Origin: Ottelia alismoides
Taxonomy: Eukaryota > Streptophyta > Magnoliopsida > Alismatales > Hydrocharitaceae
Assembly: GCA_037367405.1 (NCBI GenBank)
Contig: JAZKJV010002334.1
Location: 1 to 64,000, forward strand
Reading direction: 5' to 3'
Length of the DNA: 64,000 nucleotides
Positions within the stretch are counted from its first letter, which is position 1. Each line of letters begins with the position of its first letter. Under the pieces are notes generated by a model. It was given only the letters and a program-made list of their open reading frames with translations, made no database searches and had not been told where the DNA came from. Shown here one piece after another: positions 23,611-34,750 of the stretch. The position numbers and the translations under genes were made by a program.

Positions 23611-24640
23611 ATCCAGCCCTGTGTTCACACCACATCTATCTATAAGAAGACGCCAAGCCGTCCTGTGAATTTCAAAGAAGGCTGAACCCTAACCTTCGGG
23701 ACGTCGTCATGAAGGAGATAACGAAATGGTGTGATGCAGGCTTTATCTATCCCATCTCCGACTCAAAATGGGTAAGCCCACTGCATGTAGTTCCAAAGAA
23801 GTCCGGGCTGACCGTGTTTACAAATGACAAAGGAGAGGAAATTTCCACTCGGGTATCAACATCCTGGCGCATGTATGTTGACTACCGCCATCTTAATGCA
23901 GCAACTAAGAAAGACCACTTCCCCTTGCCATTCATTGATCAAGTTTTGGAAAGGCTCGCAGGCAAGGAGTTCTTCTGCTTTTTGGATGGGTATTCCGGGT
24001 ACAACCAAGTGGCGATCGCTCCTGAAGATCAAGAGAAGACTACCTTCACTTGCCCGTTCGGCACCTACGCGTTCAAGAGAATGCCCTTTGGATTATGCAA
24101 CGCACCTGCAACCTTCCGAAGATGCATGTTAGCAGTCTTCGCCGAGATGGTAGGCAGTTTCCTCGAGGTGTTCATGGACGACTTCTCTGTCTATGGTGAT
24201 AGTTTCGATTCTTATCTTGAGCACCTGGACAGAGTGCTTCAGAAGTGTTGGGAAGTCAATTTAGTGCTTTCATGGGAAAAGAGCCACTTCATGGTTACTG
24301 AAGGCATTGTGCTGGGTCACGTCGTTTCCAAACGTGGCATGGAAGTCGACCCGGCAAAGGTGGATGTTATTTCAAATCTCCAGCCACCTCAGTCAGTGAA
24401 AAATGTGAGGTCATTCTTGGGGCATGTGGGATTCTACAGACGATTCATCAAGGATTTCAACCGCATTACCCGACCCCTGACAGAACTTTTGTGCAAGGAA
24501 ACCGAGTTCAATGTAGATCAATACGTTCTCCTTGCTTTCAATCAGCTGAAGGAGCTTATTACTCAGGCTCCAATCTTACAGCCGCCAGACTGGACTCTTC
24601 CCTTTGAGATAATGACCGATGCGTCAGATTTTGCAGTCGG
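23611..24640 (+). pseudogene. Athila reverse transcriptase domain
   Basis: The RT copies element RNA into cDNA in the particle. The open frame 23709-24710 spans the main fingers and palm. It shows YVDYRHLNAATKKDHFPLPF (with the first catalytic region), FLDGYSGYNQ near 23980 (Asp in the palm), MPFGLCNAPATF near 24084, and the catalytic FMDD at 24171-24182, followed by the thumb motif FLGHVGFYRRFI near 24415. FMDD in place of the usual YVDD/YMDD is normal for Athila. The upstream junction to protease is frameshifted, and the frame is lost again near 24640, so only this domain is intact in reading frame. Confidence 0.9.
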
Positions 24641-24990
24641 GGGCTGTTCGTGGGCAAAGGAAAGAGAAAGCGCCCTACGCCATTCACTATGCCAGCAGAA
24701 CATTAGATGAAGTACAAAGAAATTATACAGTGACAGAGAAAGAATTGCTGGCTGTGGTTTTCGCCCATGAGAAGTTCAGATCCTATTTGTTGGGATCAAA
24801 GGTCACAATTTTTACTGACCACTCTGCTATCCGGTACCTACAGCAGAAGAAGGATGGCAAGCCAAGACTGATTCGTTGGATCCTTCTCCTCCAGGAGTTC
24901 GATTTGGAAATCAAGGACAAGCTTGGAGTCCAAAATGTGGTAACAGACCATCTCTCCAAAATAGAGCAGCATGAGCCTCCTCTGAACAAT
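24600..24990 (+). pseudogene. Athila RNase H domain, frameshifted
   Basis: RNase H removes the RNA strand from the RNA-DNA hybrid. The first Asp (MTDASDF, about 24613) is in the RT frame. The rest ([23 protein letters not shown] with the catalytic Glu, [11 protein letters not shown] with Asp) reads in the next frame (24619-25194). A frame change between about 24630 and 24660 separates them. The linker to integrase then follows. Confidence 0.85.
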
Positions 24991-25194
24991 GCACCTATCA
25001 CAGAGTCCTTTCCTGACGAATCAATCCTTGCTGTGGATTCTCTTCCTTGGTATGCTGATATAGTCAACTACCTCACCTCTGGGGTAATGCCGTCAGATTG
25101 GACGAAGAATCAGAAGAACAAATTCATGTCGACCATCCGGTTCTACCAATGGGAGGATCCTCTTCTATTCAGGGAAGGAGCGGATTGCATTTGA

Positions 25195-26406
25195 CGCAGG
25201 TGCATCTCTTAGGAGGAGCAATTTAGTGTCCTCGAGCATTGTCACTCGCTCGAATCTGGTGGACATCACTCTGGAGATCGTACGGCAGCTAAAGTACTTC
25301 AATGTGGCTTCTGGTGGCCCACATTATTTAAGGATGCAACAGAGTTTGTCAAGCGATGTATTGACTGTCAGAGATTGAAAGGTACACTCACTGCCAAAGA
25401 TTCGATGCCCCTGAAAATCATTCAGATAGCAGACGTTTTCGATGCATGGGGAATTGACTTCATGGGACCTTTCCCTAACAGTCAAGGTTTTGAGCACATC
25501 CTTCTTGCCGTCGATTACGTGAGTCGTTGGGTTGAAGCTATCACGGCTCAAGCCGCCGATAGCCGAACAGTATGTCAATTCCTGAAGAAGAACATCATCT
25601 CGCGGTTTGGGATACCGAAAATTCTCATATCAGACGGGGGTAGCCATTTCATCAGTAAAGAGGTCAAGAAATTGACGAAGGAGTACGGCATCGATCATCG
25701 TGTCACATCTCCTTACTATCCTCAAACCAATGGCATGGTAGAATTATCAAACAGAGAAATCAAGACTATCCTACAGAAACTTGTCAGGCCAAACAGGAAA
25801 GACTGGTCCCAACTCTTGGACTCGGTCTTATGGGCTTACAGAACTGCCTACAAGTCTCCCTTGGGCATGTCGCCCTATCGTCTTGTATATGGGAAGCAGT
25901 GCCATTTGCCAGTTGAATTAATTCACAAGTCTTTATGGGCAGTTAACAGTTGCAATTTGGACTCACACAGAAGTGGTCAGAAAAGAAAGGATGATCTGAA
26001 CAGACTTTTGGAGTTCCGAGACTATGCATACGATAACACATTGATGTACAAAGAGAAGGTGAAACGCTGGCATGACCGGCACATCAGACGAAAGACCTTT
26101 GACATTGGACAGAAGGTGTGGTTATTTGATGCAAAGTTGTGGATATTCCCGGGCAAATTGAAGAGTAAGTGGACAGGGCCATTTCGAGTTTGTGAAGTGC
26201 GTGACAATGGAAGTATTGCCATATCAGAATTGTCCCCTGACGCACATCCATTCGTCGTCAACGGCCAATTCCTGAAGCCTTACCTCGAACCAGACACATT
26301 CTTGGCCGTTGTAGACTCCATCCAACTCGTGCACCATGATGACATCTCCACAACTGCTGCAACATCAGAAGATTCAGACAATGTACTCCAACCACTATTT
26401 ATCTGA
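25195..26406 (+). pseudogene. Athila integrase domain
   Basis: Integrase inserts the cDNA into host chromosomes. The N-terminal zinc-binding part (His residues near 25230 and 25268; CIDCQ near 25357) lies across a stop at about 25193 and a frame change. The main frame, 25375-26406 (343 codons), holds the catalytic core with Asp in WGIDFMGPF, Asp in ISDGGSHF and Glu in TNGMVELSNREIK, then the C-terminal GPF/Y-like SKWTGPFRV near 26166. No chromodomain is seen, as expected for this clade. The frame ends at TGA 26404-26406. Confidence 0.9.
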
Positions 26407-26478
26407 TTTTCTTCTTTTCTTCTTTTCCTTTTTATTTTCTCTTTGTATCAAAAAGGTGCCGTCCTTGTAGACAGTTTT

Positions 26479-26840
26479 CTATACTTAGGACGTACGTTGT
26501 CCTAAGTATAGGGGGGATGCGCACCCCGAGTTTTTATTTCATGCTGATCCTCTCCAATGTCTCCTCTTCTTGTCTATACTTTGGAGTATCTTACCCTAAG
26601 TATAGGGGGAGACAATCTGAGTACGATCTGTGTATTCCCACCCTTGACCCTCCCTGCTTTATGTACAGTCTCTATACTTAGGATTATTCGATCCTAAGTA
26701 TAAGGGGGGCCGGTCAACTTCTCATTCATTCATTTCTTATTCATCTGTTCTTTCGACTTGTCTATACTCAGTACGAGTTATGTCTTTGCTTTTCTCTTCG
26801 ATCTATGAGGACATAGCTCAAGCTAAGTATAGGGGGGTCG
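26479..26840. repeat. Array of hairpin plus G-tract units
   Basis: Four spaced units. The first has exact 13-base arms (CTATACTTAGGAC at 26479-26491 and its complement at 26499-26511) followed by GGGGGG. The second (about 26574-26610) and third (about 26671-26708) keep CTATACTT...AAGTATA and end in G runs. The fourth (about 26764-26838) is looser, ending CTAAGTATAGGGGGG. Spacing is about 95-130 bases. The G runs resemble polypurine tracts. Confidence 0.8.
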
Positions 26841-26937
26841 TATATACCGTGTATATACTTTAAACCATAACTCATACTGTAAATAAAAGTATCATTATTA
26901 CTATAATAAAAGATGATTGTGAGCTCCTCAGATTCTT

Positions 26938-27660
26938 ACATACTGATTAATAAATCAGGCAATGTAGCTTTGTGAAAGATTTGAAACTCTTTGTGAAAAC
27001 ATTTCAAAAAGATTGTAAAAAGTATTCAACCTATGTAAATGTTTTGGATTGCAAAAATTATTTTCTTAGTGTGAAATAAAAAGTTTTGAAAAATGATTTG
27101 CAAATGGTTTGGAAAATGGTTGCAAAATTATTTGAAAAATCTATTTATGCTGTTTGGAAAACCAACGCCAAAGGATTTGCAAATGTGTGTACAGGTTTGT
27201 AAAAATAATTTGGACTATAGTTTTCAAAAATCTTTTCCAAAACGATTTTCAAAATAAGGCTGAGGAGTATACACAGAAATCTCTCATACAGAAACAAGCA
27301 ACAATTCCAAATAAAACTTATAAGAGCCCAAATAAGTTTTTGCTCTTTGTATATACTGATTAATAAATCAGGTTAAATAGTTTTGCAAAATGATTTGAAA
27401 AATGGTGTGAACTGTTTGGAAAACTTTTTGTGAAACAATTTCAACCTTTGTGAAAATATTTTGATTGCAAAAATTCTTTTCTTTGTGTGAAATAAAGGAT
27501 TTGAAAAAATCTATGTGCAAATGTTTTTGAAAAATGTTTGTCAAAACTATTGTGAAAAATGTATATAGTGTTTGCAAAATCTTTGCAAAATGGCCTTCAA
27601 ATGTTTGTAAAGATTTGCAAAAATTATTTTGTACTATAGTTTTCAAAACGATTTTTTCAA
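26938..27660. repeat. Tandem duplication of about 412 bp, AT-rich
   Basis: TACTGATTAATAAATCAGG occurs at about 26940 and again at about 27355. Both are followed by TTTGTGAAA, TGCAAAAAT and TTTTCAAAACGATTTT phrases in the same order. The copies differ by many substitutions. Confidence 0.75.
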
Positions 27661-29091
27661 ATAAAGTTGAGAAATAAAAGAAATAGAATGAATCATAAAT
27701 GCATTGAATTCTTTATCAATTGTGTATGCACCTGAATAAATCACTTTGATCAATCCCGTAAATTCATTAAGGCTTGTAAAATAAAGCGGCACGCCCGTGT
27801 AAATAGTTGTACATATTTTATACTTTGAGTGCCAAAAACTGTTTTACTTACAAAAAATTCTTTGTGTAAAACTTTTCTCTTTGCTTTCAAAATTCTTTGA
27901 AATTGCATTATTCTTTGCATAGCATTCATATTCTTTGATTGAGCTTGATGATTGAACTAGTCCAATAAAGTCGAAGATTGGAGCTTGGTTGGACCTTACT
28001 GCACCTAACTGCACTGGAACCTTATGGGAACTAGGTTTAAGGTACTTCAGGTCTATTCAGACTTAATTCTTTGAGAAAGCAGGGTTGGGTTCAAGTCACC
28101 TCAGTGGACTAACTAGAACTTTTCAAAACACACGTATGACTCTTGTCGGCCGTGACCTAACTTGGACATTTGCACCTTTCACTTGGCTCAACTCAGTTGG
28201 AGTGGTGAGGGGGTTGGATTTGCCAGTCTGAGACGCACACAGGTGGAAACATTCGTCCTCGTCTAGGGAGGGAAGTGCACCCCAACCTGGTCCAATTTCA
28301 ATGAAGTCGAATGACAGGAGAGTGTGGGTTGTAATAAAGCTTCAAAAGAGGGATAATCTTCTAATTCAAGAGGAAAAAGTCCTTATGTAAATGCTGCTGT
28401 AAATAGTATGTTGAAAAAAAAACTCCAAAAAGTGGTCAGGCTTGTAAGTAAAAATAAAAGTGCCTGCCGGAGTATGTATATATGTTGTACAGAAAATAAG
28501 CAAGCTTGAGCATCAAAGTTACACCATGTGAGCCTGCAGCTGGATGACTTGACTACACTGGTCTTGCATCCCAGGATAGGTAGCTACACTGGCTACCGTC
28601 CATTCTTTTCTTCCCCTCCTCCTCTTGAGTTGGATGCTACTTGAACTTAGAAGGGAATACCCCGCTCCTCGACGGTAGAGGGCTGGATTGGGGAATCATT
28701 GGGTTGTCATTCTGGAGAAGTCAGTCCCTTTGTCATTACAGTTGGGGAGAGCCACCATCACTTACACCGTACAAGTCAGCTTCATAGTCATAAGGATTTG
28801 CGTATGATGTAGGCTAGTTCTGACCTGGCTATTGAGGAGATTTGAACCGAGTTCTGTGACTCTCGAAGGCTGTTGTGTTTTAAATTTGGTTCCCAGTCAG
28901 GTTCCACACACATTATCACACCAAGGTCTAACCTGTGCTCCAAATTCTGATTTTGTAAGGACACGAGATTACACTGAAAGCTATCTTATTCATTTTATCT
29001 TTTTCTATTTTCAATTTCCTTTTTCTTTTCTTTTCATTTCTTTTCTTGTACTTATTGCATAAGTATTTGCTAGGGACTAGCAAAGGCAAGT

Positions 29092-29100
29092 ACAGGGGGG
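29092..29100 (+). other. Polypurine tract of the Athila element
   Basis: ACAGGGGGG directly abuts the 3' LTR start and is the expected plus-strand primer position. Confidence 0.8.
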
Positions 29101-32100
29101 TGATGAACCTCCATTTCATCACCTTTATTCTATCATTTTGGCCTCAAAAACCCCAGCAAATGCATGTAAATAGCATCAAATTGTACATAATAGCATTCAT
29201 CATCCATTGTATTAATTATACATTAAATAAGGTGTTTAATGCCAAAATTATAGAATAAAGAGAAGAAAAGAAAAAGGAGTAAAATATTGCAAATATTTTA
29301 TGACCCTAACCCCGAGACCAAGACCAGCATGGAATTGGTCAACAAGGAATAAAGTAGGGGGAGATAGGGACCAGTGTCCAATGAATACCTCATTTAATCA
29401 TGCATTTATTTATGCATTTTTGGCACCTATTTTGTACATAATTATTTATTCATCAAATAAAGAAACTTTGTTCATAAAAGTTGTAGACAATAATGCAAAT
29501 AAAAATACAAAATTGAGTTTGTATAAAAATAATACTCACTGTACATTTTATACACAGAATAAAAAGTCAAAACCTCAACTTCACAGACCCATATCTTGCA
29601 AATAAAAACTCCAAATCACCCAAACTCACCTTTAATTGTAAATAGCTTTCCAAGAACTATTTAATAAAATTGGTTTCATAATTTTTGGAGTCCATATGCA
29701 AAAGTTAGGTTTTTGGCCTTCATTGTGCAGCCTGCCTGAATAAAATATTCAATATATTCATTGTCCATTATTTTTAGCAAATTATATTTTTAGAATTTTG
29801 TAAATAATGTATATAACACCTATACATATTTAAATTAAAATAAAACTCAAAAGGACTTCTAAAATAAAATAAGTAAATGCAGGGCAATAGGCATGATACC
29901 TATGCTAAGTATATATCTAAATAAAGAAGGAAAATATTCTTTGCTTCTTTCATATTTTTATAATATTGTAAATATTACATATAATTCATTAAAAATACAA
30001 ATCTAAAATAAAAACCAAGAAAAAAAATTAAAAAAATAAAGTATATGTAATATATAGGTAAAAGACCTACAAGTATACCTACATATACATATACCTATTT
30101 ATTTAAAAATGAAAATAAACTCATAAAAATTAAATAAAAATACCCTCACACTCACAAAAATAAATTATAAATTTATAAAATAAGATAATAAAATAATTAA
30201 ATAAAATAAACAAAATAAAAATAAAATACACAAAATACATGTAAATACATACACATACACATTATTAAAAAAAACTATAATAAAACACTTCAAAAAAATT
30301 CAATAAAAATCGTAAATAAATACTACATGAAATAATACACATTTTTTATTTTATAAGGAAAAAATAATAAAATCATCTACTAGGTTAAATAAATCAATTT
30401 TGAGTAAAGTTTCCTATTTTGTCTTCTTGCGGCCGACGTGGACCAATGGGGCGCCAGCCCTTGTTGACCGCCCGGTCAACTGTCCCATCCGGGACCTGGC
30501 GCCTCTGAACTATCATTTCCTCAAGTTTCTTCCCTTTTTTACAGACATCTCTTCCATCGATCGAGCTCGCTTTCTTCACAAGAAATAATCTCTGATGATT
30601 ACTGATACCCGTCGTTATCTTAGATCCACCTGATACTCGTTGTATTAAGCAATAATCGCCGGTCAATAAGGCTCCAGGACATTGTCTATAAATAAGTAGC
30701 TCCGCTCCCTTCCTCAAATTTGGCCAATTTCATCCACCCAAAACGCCTTGATTTCGATCCTGGGACGTTCCTCGTGACAGGGGGAGTGCTCCAGCACCTC
30801 GAATCGGCCGGAGGAGGGACAATTTTGATGCGGCGGAGCTTCGGCGTCCGTCCTGTTCCCTGGTGGCCCCCAGGTATAAGAGCTGCTTCTTTATTGCATT
30901 TTAGTTAGGTTTTAATGTTAGCTTTTTATTCCCGTTATTAGTTTAGTGTTTAGTTAATCAGAGTAGCTTAAAATCCAAAAATCGAAGTTCGCCGGAGCTC
31001 AGCTCCGGCGACTTCTTCATTGTGCCATCAACCGTCTCCGACCACCTTTCGCCTCCCATTTCATTCCCCATCGTATTCTCCATCGATCGCACATCTTCGT
31101 TCAACCCAAGACCTCTGGTCTTGGCGAATCGGAGCTCCACCTCCGCCTTTCGCCGGAGCTCCTCCGCCACACCTCATCTTGCTGTAGGGCTTCAAAACCC
31201 GGGGTCGAGGAGGTAGCCCTCGCTCTCCCGGTTCTTCCTATGCAGGTCCAACAAAGAAAGGAGCCCATCTGGGCTCGATTCAAACCAGGAAGAGGTTCCT
31301 GGAGGTCCCGTTCTTCACTGACCTCGCCCGAGCTCTTCGGACCTCCAGGAGCCATGGCGAGACCATCAGTCAACGCGGGAGGCCGCCAGCTACGTGCAAA
31401 CCATCTCAGATGCGCGGGAGACGCCTGGAGGAGCCCAAGCTTCTCGATCGAAGCTCGCCATGCGCGAGCTTCTTCCCTGTTCTTCCAGGGGGCTCCAGCC
31501 CCGTCAGATTAGGAGGCCCGGCCCATATCGCATAGGAGCCGTTCGATGAAGACATGCACCAACCGTCAGATCCGCGAGGAGCATCTAATCCGAACCCTTC
31601 ATCGGCGAACCGGTATTCGCCGTCGGATGAGCGACACGTGTCCAAGTGAAGCCCTCATCGCCGTCCGTCAGCGCCTAAATAAGGGGTAAATTTCTTATTT
31701 TACCCCAGTCCTTTTTGTATTTATTATTTAACCCTGTAAATAAAAGTTGAAGTTTAATTTAGCGTAAACATTTTGCATGGACCCCCCCTGTATTTTAATG
31801 AAATTGCTTTGAGGTCCAAGCCACGTCACCTCACGTGTAGCCCTACGTGAGGTGGTTAAATGGCACATGCACCCCTATACGTTTGTAAATTTGCTTTGAG
31901 TCCATAAAATAAAATTTCCAGTGTAATATTTTTGTGAAAATTTGTATTAAGGACCCTGGACTTTTGGAAATTACATTTTGGTCCCTATGGGTGCGGAGCA
32001 CGTGCAGTCCCACGTGCTGGGTATTTTTGCAAAAGGACCCCTGGCGGGTTTTGTATTTCACTTTAATCCTTAAAATTGCAATTCACGTGTAATATTTTTG

Positions 32101-33214
32101 GGTGTTTTTGCACTGAAGCCCCTGACTTTATTTTTATTTGCAAAAATGCCCCTGACAGGCCATGTATTTTTGTATGCTTTTTCCATTTATTTCATGCTTC
32201 ATATTAACTTAAAAAATTTTACAAAAATGGACATAGGCTCCTGTTAGTTACTCTTGCACGCAATATTTTTAGTTTTTAATTCGGTTGCATTTTTGCATTT
32301 ATTAAAAATAAAAAACATGCATTTTATTTACTGTCTAGCTTACAAAATACCAAAAAATTATCAAACCACCTCGAAAAATTCCAAAAAAATTACCTATGGT
32401 CTATCTAGTCATGTTTTAGTGTCAGTCTAAAAATCATTAAAAATCTCAAAAGAAAAACCTTAAAAATTCAAAAATACTCAAAAACTTCTAAAAAATATAA
32501 AAAAATCTAGAAAACCCTAAAAATTGCAAATTCAACTCCTGTAGGTTCTATGTTTTATCCTATTTCTTTTAAAAATAGTTGGGAAAATTTTTGGCTGTTT
32601 TTATATTTTTAATTTCCATTTTACCCCCAGCCAGTAGCTTAATCCCTGTTTTCCCTTATTTTGCTATTTAAAAATACCAAGAATCTATTGAAAAATGCCC
32701 AAAAATCACAAAAACAGTAAAAAATTGTGAAAATACCAAAGAAATTTTATTTCCATATTTTTGAGTGTTTTTATATATCTCTATAAATGTTGTCTCAATC
32801 CTCTTCCCCCTTTATACATATATTCTCCTATTTTAAAAAAATGTGTATATCTATTTATGTATATATATAATTATTAATATAGAAAATTCTAAAATTAAAA
32901 TTAAAAAAAGGAAAAAATATATATCATAAAAAATAAATAATAAATAAAACCCACGAAAATAGAACTCACACAAGGATGACTTTGTGGTACATGCACATCT
33001 TAGGCTATTGCACTTTTGTATTGCTCTCTGTGGTTCGACCTCTACATGCTTGTTCACTACACATTTTGTGGTAGAGTAATAAATATTAATTCACACTTTT
33101 TGGATTTACTTCATTCATTCTTCTATTGTGGGTTAATTGCTGACTAACCGATGTTCTGTGAGCGGTCGCCTCAGCGACAACATAATTTTGACCCTTGTAA
33201 AATGTCAGTTATCA
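29101..33214 (+). repeat. 3' LTR of the Athila element (4114 bp)
   Basis: Collinear with the 5' LTR over its full length. The first 200 bases are identical by eye; most later differences are C/T or G/A changes, and there are a few 1-3-base indels. It ends GTTATCA before the CTCTG target duplication. Confidence 0.95.
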
Positions 33215-33219
33215 CTCTG

Positions 33220-33660
33220 TCAATCGTGGACATGTAGAAGTCTTGAAGAATATAGCTCCGACTCCCCCTTTCTTCCATACTTGATATAACAAAGATCACA
33301 ATGCACCGTGTTGGGAGAAACAAGAAATAAACATGCAATTTTTTCTTCTGTGCTTCTCTCTTTTCTTTTCTTTTTTTTTCTTTTCTTTTTTTGCATCAGT
33401 TTTTTTCGTAAGTCTTCTTCTTTTTGTATGTAGTCTTTTTTTTTCAAAATTAACATCCTTTTTTTCAATAAACCTTTTCCTCTTTTTTTGGGGATTAGGC
33501 CCCTTTGAGCCAAAACAAATAGGCTTACCTCCCCCTTTTTTTCTCTTTTTTCCATTTTTTAACAAAAAATATCTCATCCCAAATAGGCCCAACTATAGAA
33601 GCTCTCCTTTTTTATAGCCTATCTCTTTTTTTAGAATAAAATCTCGACCCACGAACGCCT
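33220..33660. other. Pyrimidine-rich intergenic sequence
   Basis: Dominated on the plus strand by long T and CTTTT runs (33330-33560). The overlapping Lys-rich minus-strand and Phe-rich plus-strand frames reflect this composition. The sequence continues the locus that was split by the Athila insertion. Confidence 0.6.
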
Positions 33661-34430
33661 ACCTCTATTTAGGGTTCGAACCTTTTAGGATTTCCATCAA
33701 GGGAACCCATCATGATTTGCACCACATGTGTTGGGAGGGCAACATCACCACATATAACCTATGCGATCACTTGGGATGCTCAACAAGAGGAGGATGATGT
33801 TCCGCAGCTGCCTAGAGTGATGTCATTTGCGCGCTAGGGGGGAGGGAGGTGCGCGTGCTGGAGCGTGGGCGACATCGCCGCCTGCGATTGAGATTAGTCT
33901 AGGAGAAGAGTGGGGCTGTGCATAGGTGGAGGTGTTGGCTGGATGTTTCCATCTGGATGTACGTCTACTAGGTACTCTATGATGGAGAGGAGCTAGAGCG
34001 CGCGGGGCTGCGCTGCCTCCATGCTACGAGAAATCACTGCCTGTAATAGTAGGGCACCTGGGAGATGGAGGATCCTCACCGCTGACTGGAGGATGCTCCA
34101 TCACCCTCTTTTTATTGCAGTTGGATCTGGTGCGATGTAGAGGGTTTCCGTTGGAGTGTTACGGTGCCACCATATGCATCTAGAACTGCTCTCGTGCCTC
34201 TGCCTGAAGATATTCAGTGTCGCCCGGTGTTGTCGATCGACGTTGGTGATGACCGTAAAAAAAATATGGCTTCAAGAAAAACCCTAAAAAACTGAATATC
34301 AATCTTGATCGCGATCATGATAATACTGAAAAAATTTCCAAGAACATGCCTAGGATTTCAATAGAAACTCTAGAATTGAATCTCGAATCTCGAACAAAAA
34401 CAAAAAACATAAACTCCTCGAGAATCGACT
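33661..34430 (-). other. Probable leader of a Copia-like element
   Basis: Lies just downstream (minus strand) of an LTR and primer site. It is moderately GC-rich at 33,820-34,250 with no coding domain. Nothing of gag or pol is recognisable before the sequence becomes pyrimidine-rich. Confidence 0.4.
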
Positions 34431-34750
34431 CACTCTAATACCATGATGAAATATAGAACGTGGAAGCGATTTGATAAATAGAGTATGGAAATATAAAGAG
34501 AGATAAACATTGACACGAGGTTTTACGTGGAACCCTACTCTCTGAGAAGCGGGATGAAATCATGGGAGAAGGCCTCATAGGGCTATATGTGCCTTTTAAA
34601 TTTCTCAATTAGTACATGGGGTGTAGGGCTCCTTATATAGACCTACAGACAAACCGGAGTCCCATAACTAATAGATGTGAGACTAAATTTGAATGGGTGG
34701 TAATTGGATCCTAGAGAGATTCAATTACCACTCTATTACATTCTCCAACA
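34431..34750 (-). mobile_element. Copia-like LTR (307 bp) with primer site
   Basis: On the minus strand the LTR begins TGTTGGAGAATGTAATAG (34750) and ends TTTCATCA (34444). The adjoining TGGTATTAGAGTG (34443-34431) is a one-base variant of the Copia primer site. A TATATAAGG promoter box is at about 34635. No partner LTR is visible nearby, so it is a truncated element or solo LTR plus leader. The LTR-like segment at 44188-44519 is related. Confidence 0.7.

Larger units (their letters stand above)
26407..29091 (+). other. 3' internal non-coding region of the Athila element
   Basis: About 2.7 kb between integrase and the polypurine tract. Some Athila elements have an env-like gene here. I find no open frame above about 90 codons and no signal or membrane pattern. 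It contains a hairpin/G-tract array (26479-26840), a tandem duplication (26938-27660) and a pyrimidine-rich stretch near 28990-29045. Confidence 0.75.
13601..33214 (+). mobile_element. Complete Athila-clade Ty3/gypsy retrotransposon, 19.6 kb
   Basis: The 5-bp target duplication CTCTG at 13596-13600 and 33215-33219 brackets two collinear LTRs (13601-17709, 29101-33214), each starting TGATGAACC and ending GTTATCA. A tRNA-Asp-type primer site follows the 5' LTR and a G-rich polypurine tract precedes the 3' LTR. The internal region has gag, protease, RT, RNase H and integrase in gypsy order. The RT wording (LPFIDQVLERLAGKEF, FMDDFSVYG) is typical of the Athila clade. No env-like frame was found in the 2.7 kb after integrase. 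Coding regions carry many frameshifts and stops, so the copy cannot encode its own machinery. Two hand-aligned LTR samples (400 and 180 bases) gave 7 differences each, suggesting roughly 2-3 percent LTR divergence. Confidence 0.95.

Noticed and set aside
26407..29091. Env-like gene expected in some Athila elements
   Set aside because: No frame above about 90 codons and no signal-peptide or membrane pattern in any frame.
33220..33617. Lys-rich (minus) and Phe-rich (plus) frames of about 95-111 codons
   Set aside because: Translation of a CTTTT/AAAAG low-complexity tract.
33661..33720. GGGTTCGAACC as a tRNA B box
   Set aside because: No matching A box, acceptor stem or cloverleaf around it.
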